From NCBI GenBank assembly GCA_963763325.1, contig CAVXOL010000022.1, positions 124,001-188,000 on the forward strand: a stretch of DNA of 64,000 nt, given 5' to 3'. The DNA is from JBBECJ01 sp963763325 (lineage in GTDB: Bacteria > Chloroflexota > Chloroflexia > Thermomicrobiales > CFX8). Below, one piece after another: positions 29,025-40,221 of the stretch. A model generated the notes under the pieces. It had not been told where the DNA came from, ran no database searches, and saw only the letters and a list, made by a program, of their open reading frames with translations. Position 1 is the first letter of the stretch. The number at the start of each line of letters is the position of its first letter. The position numbers and the translations under genes are program-made.

Positions 29025-30036
29025 GTGGCCACGTTCCTGATTCGGCGCATCCTGCTGTCACTCGTCGTTCTGATGCTCGTCACGGTCGTGACGTTTGCGA
29101 TCGCCCATGCCGTGCCGGGCGATCCACTCGCCACCGTTGTCAGCGATCGCGTCAGCGACCCGAGGGTGATCGAGTCGTACCGCCGCAAGTTCGGCCTCGA
29201 CAAGCCCATTACGCTTCAGTACGTCTACTACATGAAGAATCTGGCTCGGGGCGACCTCGGCCTTTCGATCACGACCTCGCAGCCGGTATCCAAGGACTTG
29301 CGGCGCTTCCTGCCGGCCACGCTCGAGTTGAGCGGCGCGGCGCTCCTCTTTGCGATCTGTGTTGGTGTCCCGCTCGGTATCCTGGCTGCGCTGCGGCACA
29401 ACCAGCTTGGCGACCATATCGCGCGCGGCCTGTCACTGATCGGCGCGTCGATCCCGGTCTTCTACCTGGCGTTGCTCTCGCTCTACATCGTCTCATTCCG
29501 CCTCGGGTTACTGCCGTTCGGCGGGCGGCTGGAAGCCGGCCAGACGCCGCCACCGCATGTAACCGGTATGTACACCGTCGATGCCTTGCTGGCTGGCGAT
29601 CTGGGACTGTTCTGGGAGGCGTTCAAGCACCTGATCCAGCCTGCGCTCGTCCTCGGCGCGTTCTCGATGGGTATCGTCGCCCGGATGGTGCGCTCGTCGC
29701 TGCTTGAGGTGATGGGACAGGATTACATTCGCACCGCCCGGGCCGAAAGGGTTGGCTGAGTTCAGGGTTGTGGGCATCCATGCGCTGCGCAACGCGCTGA
29801 TCCCGGCCCTGACGGTGATGGGCCTGTTGACCGGCAGCCTGCTGGCTGGAGCCGTCCTGACGGAATCGACGTTCGCCTGGCCTGGCTTGGGGCGTTATGC
29901 GGTTCAGGCTGCGTCGCGGCTCGACTTCCCGGCCATCCTTGGTGTGACGCTGATCTCAGCCACGATCTATGTCGTCGTTAACCTGATCGTCGACATTCTG
30001 TACGGCGTGCTGGATCCGCGCATCCGGCAGAGCTGA
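29025..30036 (+). CDS. DppB/OppB-type permease (one frameshift)
   Basis: About 336 residues of an inner-membrane permease for peptides or a related solute. It starts F-L-I-R-R-I-L-L-S-L-V-V-L as usual in DppB, with about six membrane helices. The EAA loop that docks the ATPase is interrupted near 29745: A-R-A-E-R-V-G becomes A-R-A-K-G-L-A-E-F-R-V-V-G-I-H-A-L-R-N-A once a single G is removed from GCCGAAAGGG. The GTG at 29025 has GGGGG six bases upstream. It lies between the binding protein and dppC-like genes. Confidence 0.85.
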
Positions 30037-30071
30037 CGCAAACGGCAAGCATTCGCGATAGCAGGAGCAGC

Positions 30072-30978
30072 ATGGCCGCGACACCGACGACTGCCGATCG
30101 CCTGACGCTGGGACATGCGTCCTCTCGCCGCGAGCGCGCGCCATTTGTCCAGGGCATCCTGAATCTACGGCGTAACCGGGCGGCGATGATTGGCGCGGGC
30201 GTCATGCTTATCTGGATCCTGATCGCGATCTTCGCGCCACTCATTGCGCCATACGACGATCCGAAGCAGCAGAATCTCGACGATCGGTTACTCAGTCCAT
30301 CGCGGGCCTATCCCTTCGGCACCGACGACCTGGGGCGCGATGTCTTCAGCCGCGTCATCTACGGCGCTCGCATATCAATACCGGCCGGCCTCGGCACGAT
30401 CGCGGTGACACTCGTCATCGGTGCCACGCTTGGCGCGATCGCCGGATACGCCGGTGGCTGGGCCGACTCCATCATCATGCGCGTCGTCGATGTCGTGTTG
30501 GCTTTCCCATCGATCATCCTCGCGATGGCGATTACGGCCGCGAGGGGCGGTCCTGGCCTTGAGAATGCCCTGCTCGCGATCGTGCTGGTGCTCTGGCCGG
30601 AGTACGCGCGCGTCATGCGCGGCACGGTCCTGTCGCTGAAGTCGAACGAGTATGTCACCGCTGCCGAGGCGGTCGGTGCCAGCCGCCCGCGCATCCTCCT
30701 GCGCCACATCCTGCCAGGTGCCCAGGCACCATTGGTCGTCAAGAGCACGCTCGATGTCGGCGCCGCGATCGTCCTGACGGCGGGATTGTCGTTTCATCGG
30801 GCTTGGGGCTGTCCCGCCTGACCCGGAATGGGGCGCGATGATCAACCTGGCGCGCACGAAGTTCCAGTACTGGTGGATGGGTGCCTTCCCCGCCATGGCC
30901 ATCACGACTGTCGTCCTCGCGCTGAACTTCATCGGCGACGGCCTGCGTGATGCCCTCGATCCCCGGCTCCGCAAGTAA
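30072..30978 (+). CDS. DppC/OppC-type permease (one frameshift)
   Basis: About 301 residues, second permease of the transporter. Typical features are an N-terminal cytoplasmic stretch, L-R-R-N-R-A-A-M-I-G-A, the long periplasmic P-Y-D-D-P-K-Q-Q-N segment, F-G-T-D-D-L-G-R-D-V-F-S-R, and the EAA loop A-A-E-A-V-G-A-S-R. The frame breaks near 30793 (extra T in TCGTTTC); removing it gives L-S-F-I-G-L-G-A-V-P-P-D-P-E-W-G-A-M-I and the normal C-terminus. No ATPase genes follow, so DppD/F-like subunits must be elsewhere. Confidence 0.85.
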
Positions 30979-31120
30979 CGTTTACTACCTACGGCGGCCA
31001 GCACCATGTCAGATAGTCGACAGCGTGTGATCCAGCGGCGGCGATGCTACGTATCAACAGGTAACAGCGGCAGAATGCTGCTGTTGCCGATGCGATTCCC
31101 ACCCCTCCTTTCCCTTCAGC

Positions 31121-31155
31121 GAGACCCCGGTTGCTACCTTCAAGCGCCGGGTCTC
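31121..31155 (+). terminator. Terminator after the transporter operon
   Basis: GAGACCCCGG and CCGGGTCTC pair with one bulged C around a 16-base loop, followed by a T/C-rich stretch. It separates the dpp-like operon from the M20 peptidase gene. Confidence 0.5.
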
Positions 31156-31239
31156 TGCTTGTCTGCTTTCCGGCAAGTGGCACGATGCCTGTATCATCGT
31201 CGGTGGAGTCAATGTCGAGACTGAAGCAGGGTGGGCAAG

Positions 31240-32412
31240 ATGAGCGAGCACGACGGAGTCGTCGAACTGACGCGGCAACTGGTGGCCGCCCGCAGCGACG
31301 CGACGGTTGGTGAGCAGGAGGCGATCGAGGTCGCGCGGACCGCGATGAACGCACTTGGTTTTCACGACGTATCAGTTGATCCGCTCGGCAACCTGACCGG
31401 TAGCATTCCCGGTAGAGACGGGGCCGGCTGTGTTGTCTTCGACGGGCATGTCGATACGGTCGGTGTCGGCGACGTGAGTACCTGGGCCAGCGATCCGTAC
31501 GCGCTGGAGCAGCGCGGCGACGCGATTGTACGGGCGCGGCGTGTCGGACATGAAGGGTTCGATCGCGGCGATGATCTATGGCATCGCCCGGCTCAAGGAC
31601 GACCCGGTGGCCTGCGATGTCGTTGTCTCCGTCTCGGTCGCCGAAGAGTTGGTCGAGGGCTACGCGCTGGGTCATGTCCTCGATCGCTATCAGCCGAAGG
31701 CGGTTGTGATCGGCGAATCGACGAGCATGGCGCTGGCGCGCGCTCAGCGGGGCGGGCCGAGGTGCTGGTCGAGACGTTCGGCGTTCCGGCCCACTCCTCG
31801 ACGCCGCACCTCGGCCGCAACGCGATCAAGCCGATGGCGACGCTCGTCAACCTGCTCTCGAACCTTCCGATGCCGGCCGACGATCTGCTCGGTCCGGCGA
31901 TCCTCGAAGTCACCGACATCATCTCCCACCCGTATCCCGGCCTCTCGGTCATCCCCGAGCACTGCATGGCGACGTTTGACCGCCGGATGCTGGTCGATGA
32001 GTCGGACGAGGACGTGCTGGCCGAGGTCCAGGCGATCCTCGACGCCTACGTCCAGGACGATCCGTCGCTCGACGCGCGGGCGACGATCGCCGTCGACCGC
32101 TTCGACACGTACACCGGTTTCACGGTCGAGGCACCGAACTGCGCGCCGGCCTGGCGGATGGCCGACGACGCGCCGATCGTCCAGGCCGGGATCGAGGCGC
32201 TGACGCATGCCGGGCTATTGCCGATCCTCTCCCACTACGGGTTCTGCACCAACGGCAGCGAGTCGGCCGGCCGGCGCGGCATCCCGACGATCGGCTTCGG
32301 CCCCGGCGACGAGTCCGAAGCGCACCGGATCGACGAGTCGATGGAAATCTCGCACCTGTTCGCCGCCATCACCGGCTACGAGATGCTGGCGCGTGAGTTG
32401 GCGAAGCTGTGA
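31240..32412 (+). CDS. M20-family metallopeptidase/deacylase (two compensating frameshifts)
   Basis: About 390 residues of the M20/ArgE/DapE group, two-zinc hydrolases that act on amide bonds. Metal-site motifs are F-D-G-H-V-D-T-V near residue 70, Y-G-R-G-V-S-D-M-K-G, A-E-E-L-V-E-G, and H at the C-terminal region (S-E-A-H-R-I-D-E). The middle (31526-31745) lies in another frame: an extra G in ATTGTAC and a missing C near 31748 restore each other. It resembles the YgeY-type branch but the substrate is unknown. It follows the transporter and could process imported peptides. Confidence 0.8.
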   Translation: MSEHDGVVELTRQLVAARSDATVGEQEAIEVARTAMNALGFHDVSVDPLGNLTGSIPGRDGAGCVVFDGHVDTVGVGDVSTWASDPYALEQRGDAIVRARRVGHEGFDRGDDLWHRPAQGRPGGLRCRCLRLGRRRVGRGLRAGSCPRSLSAEGGCDRRIDEHGAGARSAGRAEVLVETFGVPAHSSTPHLGRNAIKPMATLVNLLSNLPMPADDLLGPAILEVTDIISHPYPGLSVIPEHCMATFDRRMLVDESDEDVLAEVQAILDAYVQDDPSLDARATIAVDRFDTYTGFTVEAPNCAPAWRMADDAPIVQAGIEALTHAGLLPILSHYGFCTNGSESAGRRGIPTIGFGPGDESEAHRIDESMEISHLFAAITGYEMLARELAKL

Positions 32413-32481
32413 ACGGCGGGAATCGGGCCGGGTACCCTCTGGGTGGCGGAGCCGGGAATCGAGGTCGAGAGACATCGGGAA

Positions 32482-33217
32482 TTGAACCGGCAGCAGAGAG
32501 CGCCACTACTCCCCGATTCCCGATATCCCGATTCCCGACCCACGACTGACCCACAGGACGAACTCTTCGACGTTCTCGACGCCGAGGGGCGGCCGACAGG
32601 TGTGGCGAAGCCGCGTGGGGAGGTCCATCGCGATGGTGATTGGCATGGGGCGGTCCAAATCTGGGTTGGTGGTGTCGGCGAAGACGGTACGTCGTTCGTT
32701 CTGTTTCAGCGCCGGTCGCTGACGAAGGACACCTGGCCGGGGTATCTGGAGACGGCGATCAGCGGCCACATCAGGTCGGGCGAGACGTTCGAGGAGACGG
32801 TGCGTGAGGCGGAAGAGGAGATCGGCCTGGCGGTCGGCGCAAGCGACTTGACGTTCATCGGTCGTCGCTTCATCGCAGGTAGCGACGGCGTCGTCAGCGA
32901 GCGTGAGGTCCATACGGTCTTTGCCGTTCGCTGCGACCAGCCGCTGTCGAGCCTATTGCATGCACCCCGAGGAGGTCGATTCGCTCGTTTCGATCCCGCT
33001 GGATGCCGCGCTGCGTGTATTCGCGGGCGAGGTTAACGGAGTGGACGGGATCGAGTGCCGGCGGGATGGCACGCCATTCGCCGCCCGGTTCTCACGCGAC
33101 GAGTTCATCATCGTCGATGTGGAGTACCAGCTGGCGGCGCTCCCGGCGCTGGTGGCGGTCATCGACGGCAGGACGCCAGCGCCATTTGAGGTGCGGACGA
33201 TGGTTGCGATCCAATAA
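32482..33217 (+). CDS. NUDIX hydrolase (one frameshift)
   Basis: About 245 residues. The NUDIX box is complete: G-H-I-R-S-G-E-T-F-E-E-T-V-R-E-A-E-E-E-I-G-L. Around it, L-F-D-V-L-D-A-E-G-R-P-T-G and W-P-G-Y-L-E resemble the isopentenyl-diphosphate-isomerase-like NUDIX subgroup (YfcD type). An extra C near 32955 breaks the frame before Y-C-M-H-P-E-E-V. The start is uncertain: TTG at 32482 and GTG at 32443 are both open, and the first 25 codons overlap a C-G-A-T-T-C-C-C-G repeat. Confidence 0.75.
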
Positions 33218-33236
33218 TCGCGTCACAGATTACCCA

Positions 33237-34976
<1,740 letters not shown>

Positions 34977-35025
34977 TCTTGACCCTTATCCTGTGTTTGC
35001 GATGGTGTGACATCATCCAGAAGTC

Positions 35026-35118
35026 GGGGCCGTGCCTTGTGCCGGCCCTGCGCCGTGAGGCGCACGCGTCGATCGAGCCGCGTAGGTGGGGAACAGGGCC
35101 GGCACAAGGCACGGCCCC
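35026..35118. repeat. Inverted repeat with perfect 25-base arms
   Basis: GGGGCCGTGCCTTGTGCCGG plus CCCTG and its exact complement around 43 bases, placed between the small carboxylase subunit and the alpha subunit gene. The arms do not resemble the other palindromes here. Confidence 0.75.
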
Positions 35119-35142
35119 TACTGTTATCGCGAATGAGAACGG

Positions 35143-35338
35143 TCACGGTACCCATCCTCGCTCGCGTTCGCGATCACGCCAGGCGTACTTGCCGCGCTCC
35201 GACCAATTCGGCGCAACTCGTCCTGAACGCGCCCACGTGTGGTCTTCCTCCGGCTCGTCATCCGGCTTCCTGCATCGCCGCGATAATCGCGGTGATAGCC
35301 GCGACGACGGCGGGTGATAGCTCGTCATTCCGGCTCAT
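35143..35338 (-). CDS. Small accessory subunit of the acyl-CoA carboxylase (one frameshift)
   Basis: A protein of about 64 residues starting M-S-R-N-D-E-L-S-P-A-V-V-A-A-I-T-A-I-I-A-A-M-Q-E-A and, after one extra base near 35263, continuing D-D-E-P-E-E-D-H-T-W-A-R-S-G-R. A short S-P-E-x-x-A-A-I helix plus a W-x-x-S-G-R end is the pattern of small subunits beside biotin-dependent carboxylases and decarboxylases. Its ATG overlaps the stop of the beta-subunit gene (ATGA), indicating coupled translation. Without correcting the frame it would stop after 26 residues. Confidence 0.55.
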
Positions 35339-36913
35339 AGTGGGATGTTCCCGTGCTTGCGCTTCGGGCGCTCGACGCGCTTGTTCTCCAGCCGGGCGAG
35401 GGCGCGGATGAGCCACTTGCGCGTCTCGCGTGGGTGGATGACGGCCTCGATGTAGCCGCGTCCGGCTGCCTGATACGGGCTGGCGAACTGGTCCTTGTAG
35501 TCGGCGACCAACTCGCGCTCTTTCGCGACCGGGTCGGGCGCAGCGGCGATCTCGCGGCGGGCGATCAGGCGGACGGCCGCCTCCGGCCCCATGACGGCGA
35601 TCTCGCCGGTCGGCCAGGAGACGGACAGGTCGGAGCGGATCGACTGCGAGTTCATGACGACATAGGCGCCGCCGTAGGCCTTGCGGGTGATGACGGTCAG
35701 CTTCGGGACGGTCGCCTCGCAGTAGGCGTAGAGCAGCTTCGAGCCGTGGCGGATGATGCCGCCGTGCTCCTGATTGACGCCCGGCAGGAAGCCTGGGACA
35801 TCAACGAAGGTGACGAGCGGGATGTTGAAGGCGTCGCAGAAGCGGACGAAGCGCGCCGCCTTGTTGGACGCGTCGATGTCGAGCGTCCCGGCCAGGAACT
35901 TGGGCTGGTTGGCGACGATCCCGACCGGCTTCCCGTCCAGCCGGGCGAAGCCGATGATGATGTTGCGCGCCCAGAGCGCCTGGACCTCCAGGAACTCGCC
36001 GTGGTCGACGATGTGGCTGGATGACATCCAGCATGTCATAGGCGCGGGTCGATTCGTCGGGGACGAGCGTGTCCAACTCGATGTCCTCGCGCTCGGGATC
36101 GTCATCGGCGGCGACGGCGGGGAGCGGATCGAGGTTGTTGGAGGGCAGGTAGGACAGGACGGCGCGGACCAGGTCGAAGGTGTCCTGCTCGTCGTGGCCG
36201 ACAGAAGTGGGCGACGCCGGAGACGCTGTTGTGGGTGATCGCGCCGCCAAGTGCCTCGTGGCTGATCTCCTCGCCGGTGACGGTCTTGACGACATCCGGG
36301 CCGGTGATGAACATCTGCGAGATGTCCTCGACCATGAAGGTGAAATCGGTCATCGCAGGAGAGTAGACGGCGCCACCGGCGCACGGCCCGGCGATGATCG
36401 AGAGCTGCGGGATGACGCCGCTGGCCTGGACGTTGCGCCAGAAGACTTCGCCGTAGCCGGCCAGTCCCTCGACACCCTCCTGGATGCGTGCCCCGGCCGA
36501 GTCGTTGATGCCGATGATCGGACAGCCGATGCTCATGGCTTCAGTCCATGATCGCGCATCATCTTCTCGGCGAACGCCTCGCCCAGCGAGCCGCCCCAGA
36601 CGGTGAAGTCCATCGAGAATACGGCTACCGTCCGGCCATCGATCGTGCCGAGGCCGGTTACGACGCCGTCGCCGTAGGGTTTCCTGTTCTCCATTCCGAA
36701 GTAGTTGGAGCGGTGCTGGACTAATGCGCCGTACTCGACGAACGAGTCGGGGTCGAGCAGCGCTTCGATCCGCGCCCGCGCCGAGAGCTTCCCGCGCGCT
36801 TCCTGCTTCTCGGCCGACTCCTCGGCTTCGAGGTGCAGCGCTTCGATGCGCCGCTCGAACTGCTGGACGCGGGTTTCTTCGAGTGTTGTGTCCTGTGTGT
36901 CGGTGGCGTCCAC
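35335..36913 (-). CDS. Acyl-CoA carboxylase beta subunit, carboxyltransferase (frameshifts)
   Basis: About 520 residues of a propionyl-CoA carboxylase-type carboxyltransferase. Signature segments: A-R-G-K-L-S-A-R-A-R-I-E-A-L-L-D, I-N-D-S-A-G-A-R-I-Q-E-G-V, G-P-C-A-G-G-A-V-Y-S-P-A, F-I-T-G-P-D-V-V, and V-P-G-F-L-P-G with R-K-A-Y-G-G-A-Y-V-V-M. Breaks near 36550 (two extra bases), 36200 and 36015 each add a base. The GTG start follows GGAGGGG by seven bases, which belongs to the end of the adjacent palindromic repeat. The last bases overlap the small subunit. Confidence 0.88.
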
Positions 36914-36928
36914 CCGCCAAACCCCTCC

Positions 36929-37006
36929 CCAACCCCTCCCCTGAGAAGGGAGGGGCTTTAGATTACATGAGCCGAAAAGCCCCTCCCTTCTCAGGGGAGG
37001 GGTTGG
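36929..37006. repeat. GC-rich palindromic repeat, family A copy 2
   Basis: Perfect 31-base arms (CCAACCCCTCCCCTGAGAAG and on) around 16 bases, between the mutase and beta-subunit genes. The flank beyond the left arm repeats the CCCCTCCCC motif and gives the ribosome-binding site of the beta subunit. Confidence 0.85.
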
Positions 37007-37022
37007 GGGGTGAGGTACTCCG

Positions 37023-38609
37023 TCACCTCCCCGGTCGATATTCCCCCCACACCTCGCGCAATGTGTCGCAGATCTGGCCGAGGGTTGCGCCGGTCAGGAG
37101 GGCTTCGCGCATCGGCGGCAGCAGGTTGTCGGTCCCTTCGGCGGCGGTGCGGACCGCGCTGAGTGCGTTGTCGACGGCTTGGCCGGCGTGGTCCTGCTTG
37201 TACTGCCGGGTGCGTGCGATCTGAGCCTGGACGCGGTCGCGGTCGATGTGGTGCAGCGGAACAGTCGTTTCCTCTTTGTCGCGCTGGAAGTTGACGCCGA
37301 CGATTCGTCGCGCGCCGGACTCGACCTCTTCTTCCCAGATGTAGGCGCTGTCTGCAATCGCGTCCTGGATGAATCCGTTCTCGACGGCGGCGACCGCCCC
37401 ACCCTGTTCCTCGACCTCGGCCATCAGTTCCAGCGCCAGCCGCTCGATCTCGTCGGTCAGTGCCTCGACGACGTAGGAGCCGGCCAGCGGGTCGGCGGTG
37501 TCGGCCGCGCCGCTCTCGAAGGCGATGATCTGCTGCGTGCGCAGGGCCAGCGTGGCGGCCTCGGCGGTCGGCAGCGAGAGCGCCTCGTCGTAGCCGTTGG
37601 TGTGCAGCGACTGGGTGCCGCCCATGACGGCCGCCAGCGCCTGAATCGAAACCCGAACGACGTTGCCGAGCGGCTGCTGGGCTGTCAGGGTCGAGCCGCC
37701 GGTCTGGGTGTGGAAGCGCAGCATCAGCGACTTCTCGTTCTGAGCGTTGAAGCGCTCGCGCATGATCTTCGCCCACATCCGGCGCGCGGCCCGGAACTTG
37801 GCGACCTCTTCGAGGAAGTTGTTGTGGGCGTTGAAGAAGAACGAGAGGCGCGGCGCGAAGGCGTCGACATCCAGCCCGGCCGCGATGGCCGACTCGACGT
37901 AGGCGATGCCGTTCGCAAGGGTGAAGGCGACCTCCTGGACGGCCGAGGAACCCGCCTCGCGGATGTGGTAGCCGGAGATCGAGATCGTGTTCCAGCTCGG
38001 TAGCGACTCGGCACAGTAGCTGAAGGTGTCGGTGACGAGCCGCATCGACGGGCGTGGTGGGAAGATGTAGGTGCCGCGGGCGGCGTATTCCTTGAGGATG
38101 TCGTTCTGGATCGTGCCGCCGAGTTTGGCGAGGTTCGCGCCCTGCTCCTCGCCGACGATCTGGTACATCAGCATCAAGATCGAGGCCGGGGCGTTGATCG
38201 TCATCGAGGTCGTGACGTCGTCGAGGGTGATGCCGTCCAGCAGCCGGCGCATGTCGTCGAGCGTCGAGATTGAGACGCCGACGATGCCGACTTCCGCCTC
38301 GGCGCGCGGGTCGTCGGCGTCCAGCCCGAGCTGGGTCGGCAGGTCGAACGCGCACGAGAGGCCGGTCTGCCCGCGTGCGAGCAGCAGCCTGAAGCGCTGG
38401 TTGGTCTCTTCGGCAGACGAGAACCCGGCGTACTGGCGCATCGTCCAGAGCCGGCCACGGTACATGTCGCGGTAGACGCCGCGTGTATAGGGATACTGGC
38501 CAGGATCCGGCTCCGGCTCACGATCGTCCGCCCTGTAGACGGGCTCGATCTCAATCCCCGATGTGGTTGTTCGTGTCTCGGTCACCGAGCCACCACCGCG
38601 CCCACGCAT
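37023..38609 (-). CDS. Methylmalonyl-CoA mutase large subunit
   Basis: A 528-residue acyl-CoA mutase catalytic domain: Y-P-Y-T-R-G-V-Y near the start, the T-I-N-A-P-A-S segment, F-D-L-P-T-Q-L-G, H-I-R-E-A-G-S-S and R-F-H-T-Q-T-G-G-S-T-L-T. It has no C-terminal cobalamin-binding domain, so a separate B12-binding subunit must exist elsewhere (MutA/IcmB style). It isomerises methylmalonyl-CoA to succinyl-CoA and stands upstream of the carboxylase genes on the same strand, which completes a propionyl-CoA pathway apart from an epimerase. ATG at 38609 follows GGAGGG by four bases. The gene is intact. Confidence 0.9.
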   Translation of the reverse strand: MRGRGGGSVTETRTTTSGIEIEPVYRADDREPEPDPGQYPYTRGVYRDMYRGRLWTMRQYAGFSSAEETNQRFRLLLARGQTGLSCAFDLPTQLGLDADDPRAEAEVGIVGVSISTLDDMRRLLDGITLDDVTTSMTINAPASILMLMYQIVGEEQGANLAKLGGTIQNDILKEYAARGTYIFPPRPSMRLVTDTFSYCAESLPSWNTISISGYHIREAGSSAVQEVAFTLANGIAYVESAIAAGLDVDAFAPRLSFFFNAHNNFLEEVAKFRAARRMWAKIMRERFNAQNEKSLMLRFHTQTGGSTLTAQQPLGNVVRVSIQALAAVMGGTQSLHTNGYDEALSLPTAEAATLALRTQQIIAFESGAADTADPLAGSYVVEALTDEIERLALELMAEVEEQGGAVAAVENGFIQDAIADSAYIWEEEVESGARRIVGVNFQRDKEETTVPLHHIDRDRVQAQIARTRQYKQDHAGQAVDNALSAVRTAAEGTDNLLPPMREALLTGATLGQICDTLREVWGEYRPGR

Positions 38610-38663
38610 CGCTCCCTCCACTTCGACTACCGGGAACGATACACGATTGCGGGACGCGGGACG

Positions 38664-38837
38664 CTACGGAATGTCCGGGCCGGATTCGTCCATGCCGGCC
38701 CACGGGTGGTTCATGTGGACGGCTCGGGTGTGGTCGGGGATGTCCCGCGCATCGCTCGCCCCAGGCCGCCGGCGCGGTGACAGCAGATCGATCGCCAGGA
38801 CAGTGCCGACACAGAGCAGGACGATGACGAGCAGCAT
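38664..38837 (-). CDS. 57-residue membrane peptide
   Basis: Begins M-L-L-V-I-V-L-L-C-V-G-T-V-L-A-I-D-L-L, a single membrane helix, then a basic R-R-R-P-G and a polar tail with His and Asp. The ATG comes one base after the stop of a 14-codon reading frame, so it may be translated by reinitiation. There is no good ribosome-binding site of its own. I do not know a family for it. Confidence 0.4.
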   Translation of the reverse strand: MLLVIVLLCVGTVLAIDLLSPRRRPGASDARDIPDHTRAVHMNHPWAGMDESGPDIP

Positions 38838-38838
38838 G

Positions 38839-38883
38839 CTAGAGTCCCAGATAGGTCTCGATGTGGTTGACCAGCGTGTCCAT
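38839..38883 (-). CDS. 14-residue mini reading frame
   Basis: M-D-T-L-V-N-H-I-E-T-Y-L-G-L, with GGAG six bases before the ATG and a TAG ending one base before the next gene. It may be a leader that couples translation of the small membrane peptide, or chance. Confidence 0.25.
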   Translation of the reverse strand: MDTLVNHIETYLGL

Positions 38884-39004
38884 GACGTAGCTCCGTTCGC
38901 TGGTGGTCGTGCCGCCGGTTCGCGGCGAGCGCGATCCGTACTGGTACCACGGGCCAGTATCGCAGCCGTTTCGGTCGATGGCGACTGGCCGGCCGCCGTC
39001 ACGG

Positions 39005-39436
39005 CTAGAACCCGCGCAGCCTGGTTGGGGTGATCTGAATGGCGACCGAGTACTCGGTCGTGAACTGTTCGGTCGAGACGCTGCCGGGGTTGTCGAGGTT
39101 CTCGCGATACTTCTCGACCAAGGCGGGAAACGCGTCGGCTGCCTTTACGTCGGGGACGATACGTGCCTCGCCGGTGATGACGACGACATCGCCACCGTAG
39201 TAGTCGGAGTTGAGGTTCAGCGAGACGCTGGGGCGTTCCGCAATGTTGCGCGTCTTGACGGTGTCCGGCCGGCTGAAGATCACGATCGACTCGCCATCCC
39301 AGAGGAACCAGACCGGGCTCGGTTCCGGACGTCCATCGGCACGGACGGTTGTCAGCCAGACGATACGTTCGTCCTGCAAGCGACGGGCGACGCGCGCTCC
39401 AAAATCGGTCGTTGTGTCTATCGTGAAGGTTCCCAT
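39005..39436 (-). CDS. PPOX-class flavin-dependent oxidoreductase
   Basis: A 143-residue split-barrel protein of the pyridoxamine 5'-phosphate oxidase superfamily, close to the TIGR03667 type. Visible are R-I-V-W-L-T-T-V-R-A-D-G-R-P-E-P-S-P-V-W-F-L-W at the start, R-P-D-T-V-K-T-R-N-I and the V-V-I-T-G-E-A-R strand. It probably uses FMN or F420. The gene is intact, starts at ATG 39436, and stands alone. Confidence 0.8.
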   Translation of the reverse strand: MGTFTIDTTTDFGARVARRLQDERIVWLTTVRADGRPEPSPVWFLWDGESIVIFSRPDTVKTRNIAERPSVSLNLNSDYYGGDVVVITGEARIVPDVKAADAFPALVEKYRENLDNPGSVSTEQFTTEYSVAIQITPTRLRGF

Positions 39437-39506
39437 AATCTGTCCATTCGCTCGGCAGGCAATGCTTCAGAAGCGGCTTGTCCAGTACAACGACATTCCA
39501 GGTCGT

Positions 39507-40221
39507 TCATTCCTCAGCATCGTTGCCGCCGAAGAGTTCGGCGAGGACCGGCTTGACGACATCCCAGCCGAAACCGCGCCGGGCAAGGAAGGCCGAGAGG
39601 CGGCGGCGTTGGGTCTCCTCGTCGTAGGACGAGAGCGAGCGCAGGCGCTTGCGAGCGATTTCAAGGGCGGCGGCGTGCTCGTCGATATCGGTCTCTTCGA
39701 GGACGCGCTCGACGACGTCGCGCTCAACGCCTTTGGCGCGTAGCTCGGATTGGAGGGCGCGTTTGCCACGTGGAGCGTGTTCGGCCCGACTCTCGACCCA
39801 GAACTCGGCGAACTTGGTGTCGTCCAGATAGCGCCAGCCGCGCATCTTGTCGATGGCGTAGTCGATCGACGCTGGTTCGTAGGCCTTCTGCCGCAGACGG
39901 TCGCGCACCTCGCGTTCGGAACGCGGGCGGTAGGAGACGAAGTTGAGCGCGGCGGCCGTGGCCTTCTCCCCGTCGGCGATGCCGGCCAGTTCGCGGACCT
40001 GCTCCAGCGTCAGTTCGACGCCACGCTTCAGACCGCGCGTCGCGACGATGATGTCGGGCAAGGCGAAGGCGAACTCGCCGTCGATAAAGACGCTGATCCG
40101 CTCGGGATCGCGCTGCGTCGGACGTCACCTTCGTGATCGTCCCGGCGGCGAGCGGGCGTGGCTCGCGTCTGGTCGTTTGTCCGGGTGTACGCCTTACCTG
40201 GCGAGGCTTGCGGGCTTCCAA
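39507..40221 (-). CDS. recX: Regulatory protein RecX (one frameshift)
   Basis: About 237 residues of RecX, a modulator of RecA filaments. Three-helix repeats are clear: Y-R-P-R-S-E-R-E-V-R-D-R-L, then W-R-Y-L-D-D-T-K-F-A-E-F-W-V-E-S-R, and F-L-A-R-R-G-F-G-W-D-V-V-K-P-V-L. An extra G near 40127 separates the N-terminal T-I-T-K-V-T-S strand from Q-R-D-P-E-R-I-S-V-F-I-D-G. The likely TTG start (40221) overlaps the end of the DJ-1 gene by 28 bases. No recA is in the window. Confidence 0.8.

Noticed and set aside
29740..29765. Programmed ribosomal frameshift in the permease gene
   Set aside because: There is no slippery heptamer with a pseudoknot, and the same kind of single extra base occurs in many unrelated genes, so an assembly error is simpler.
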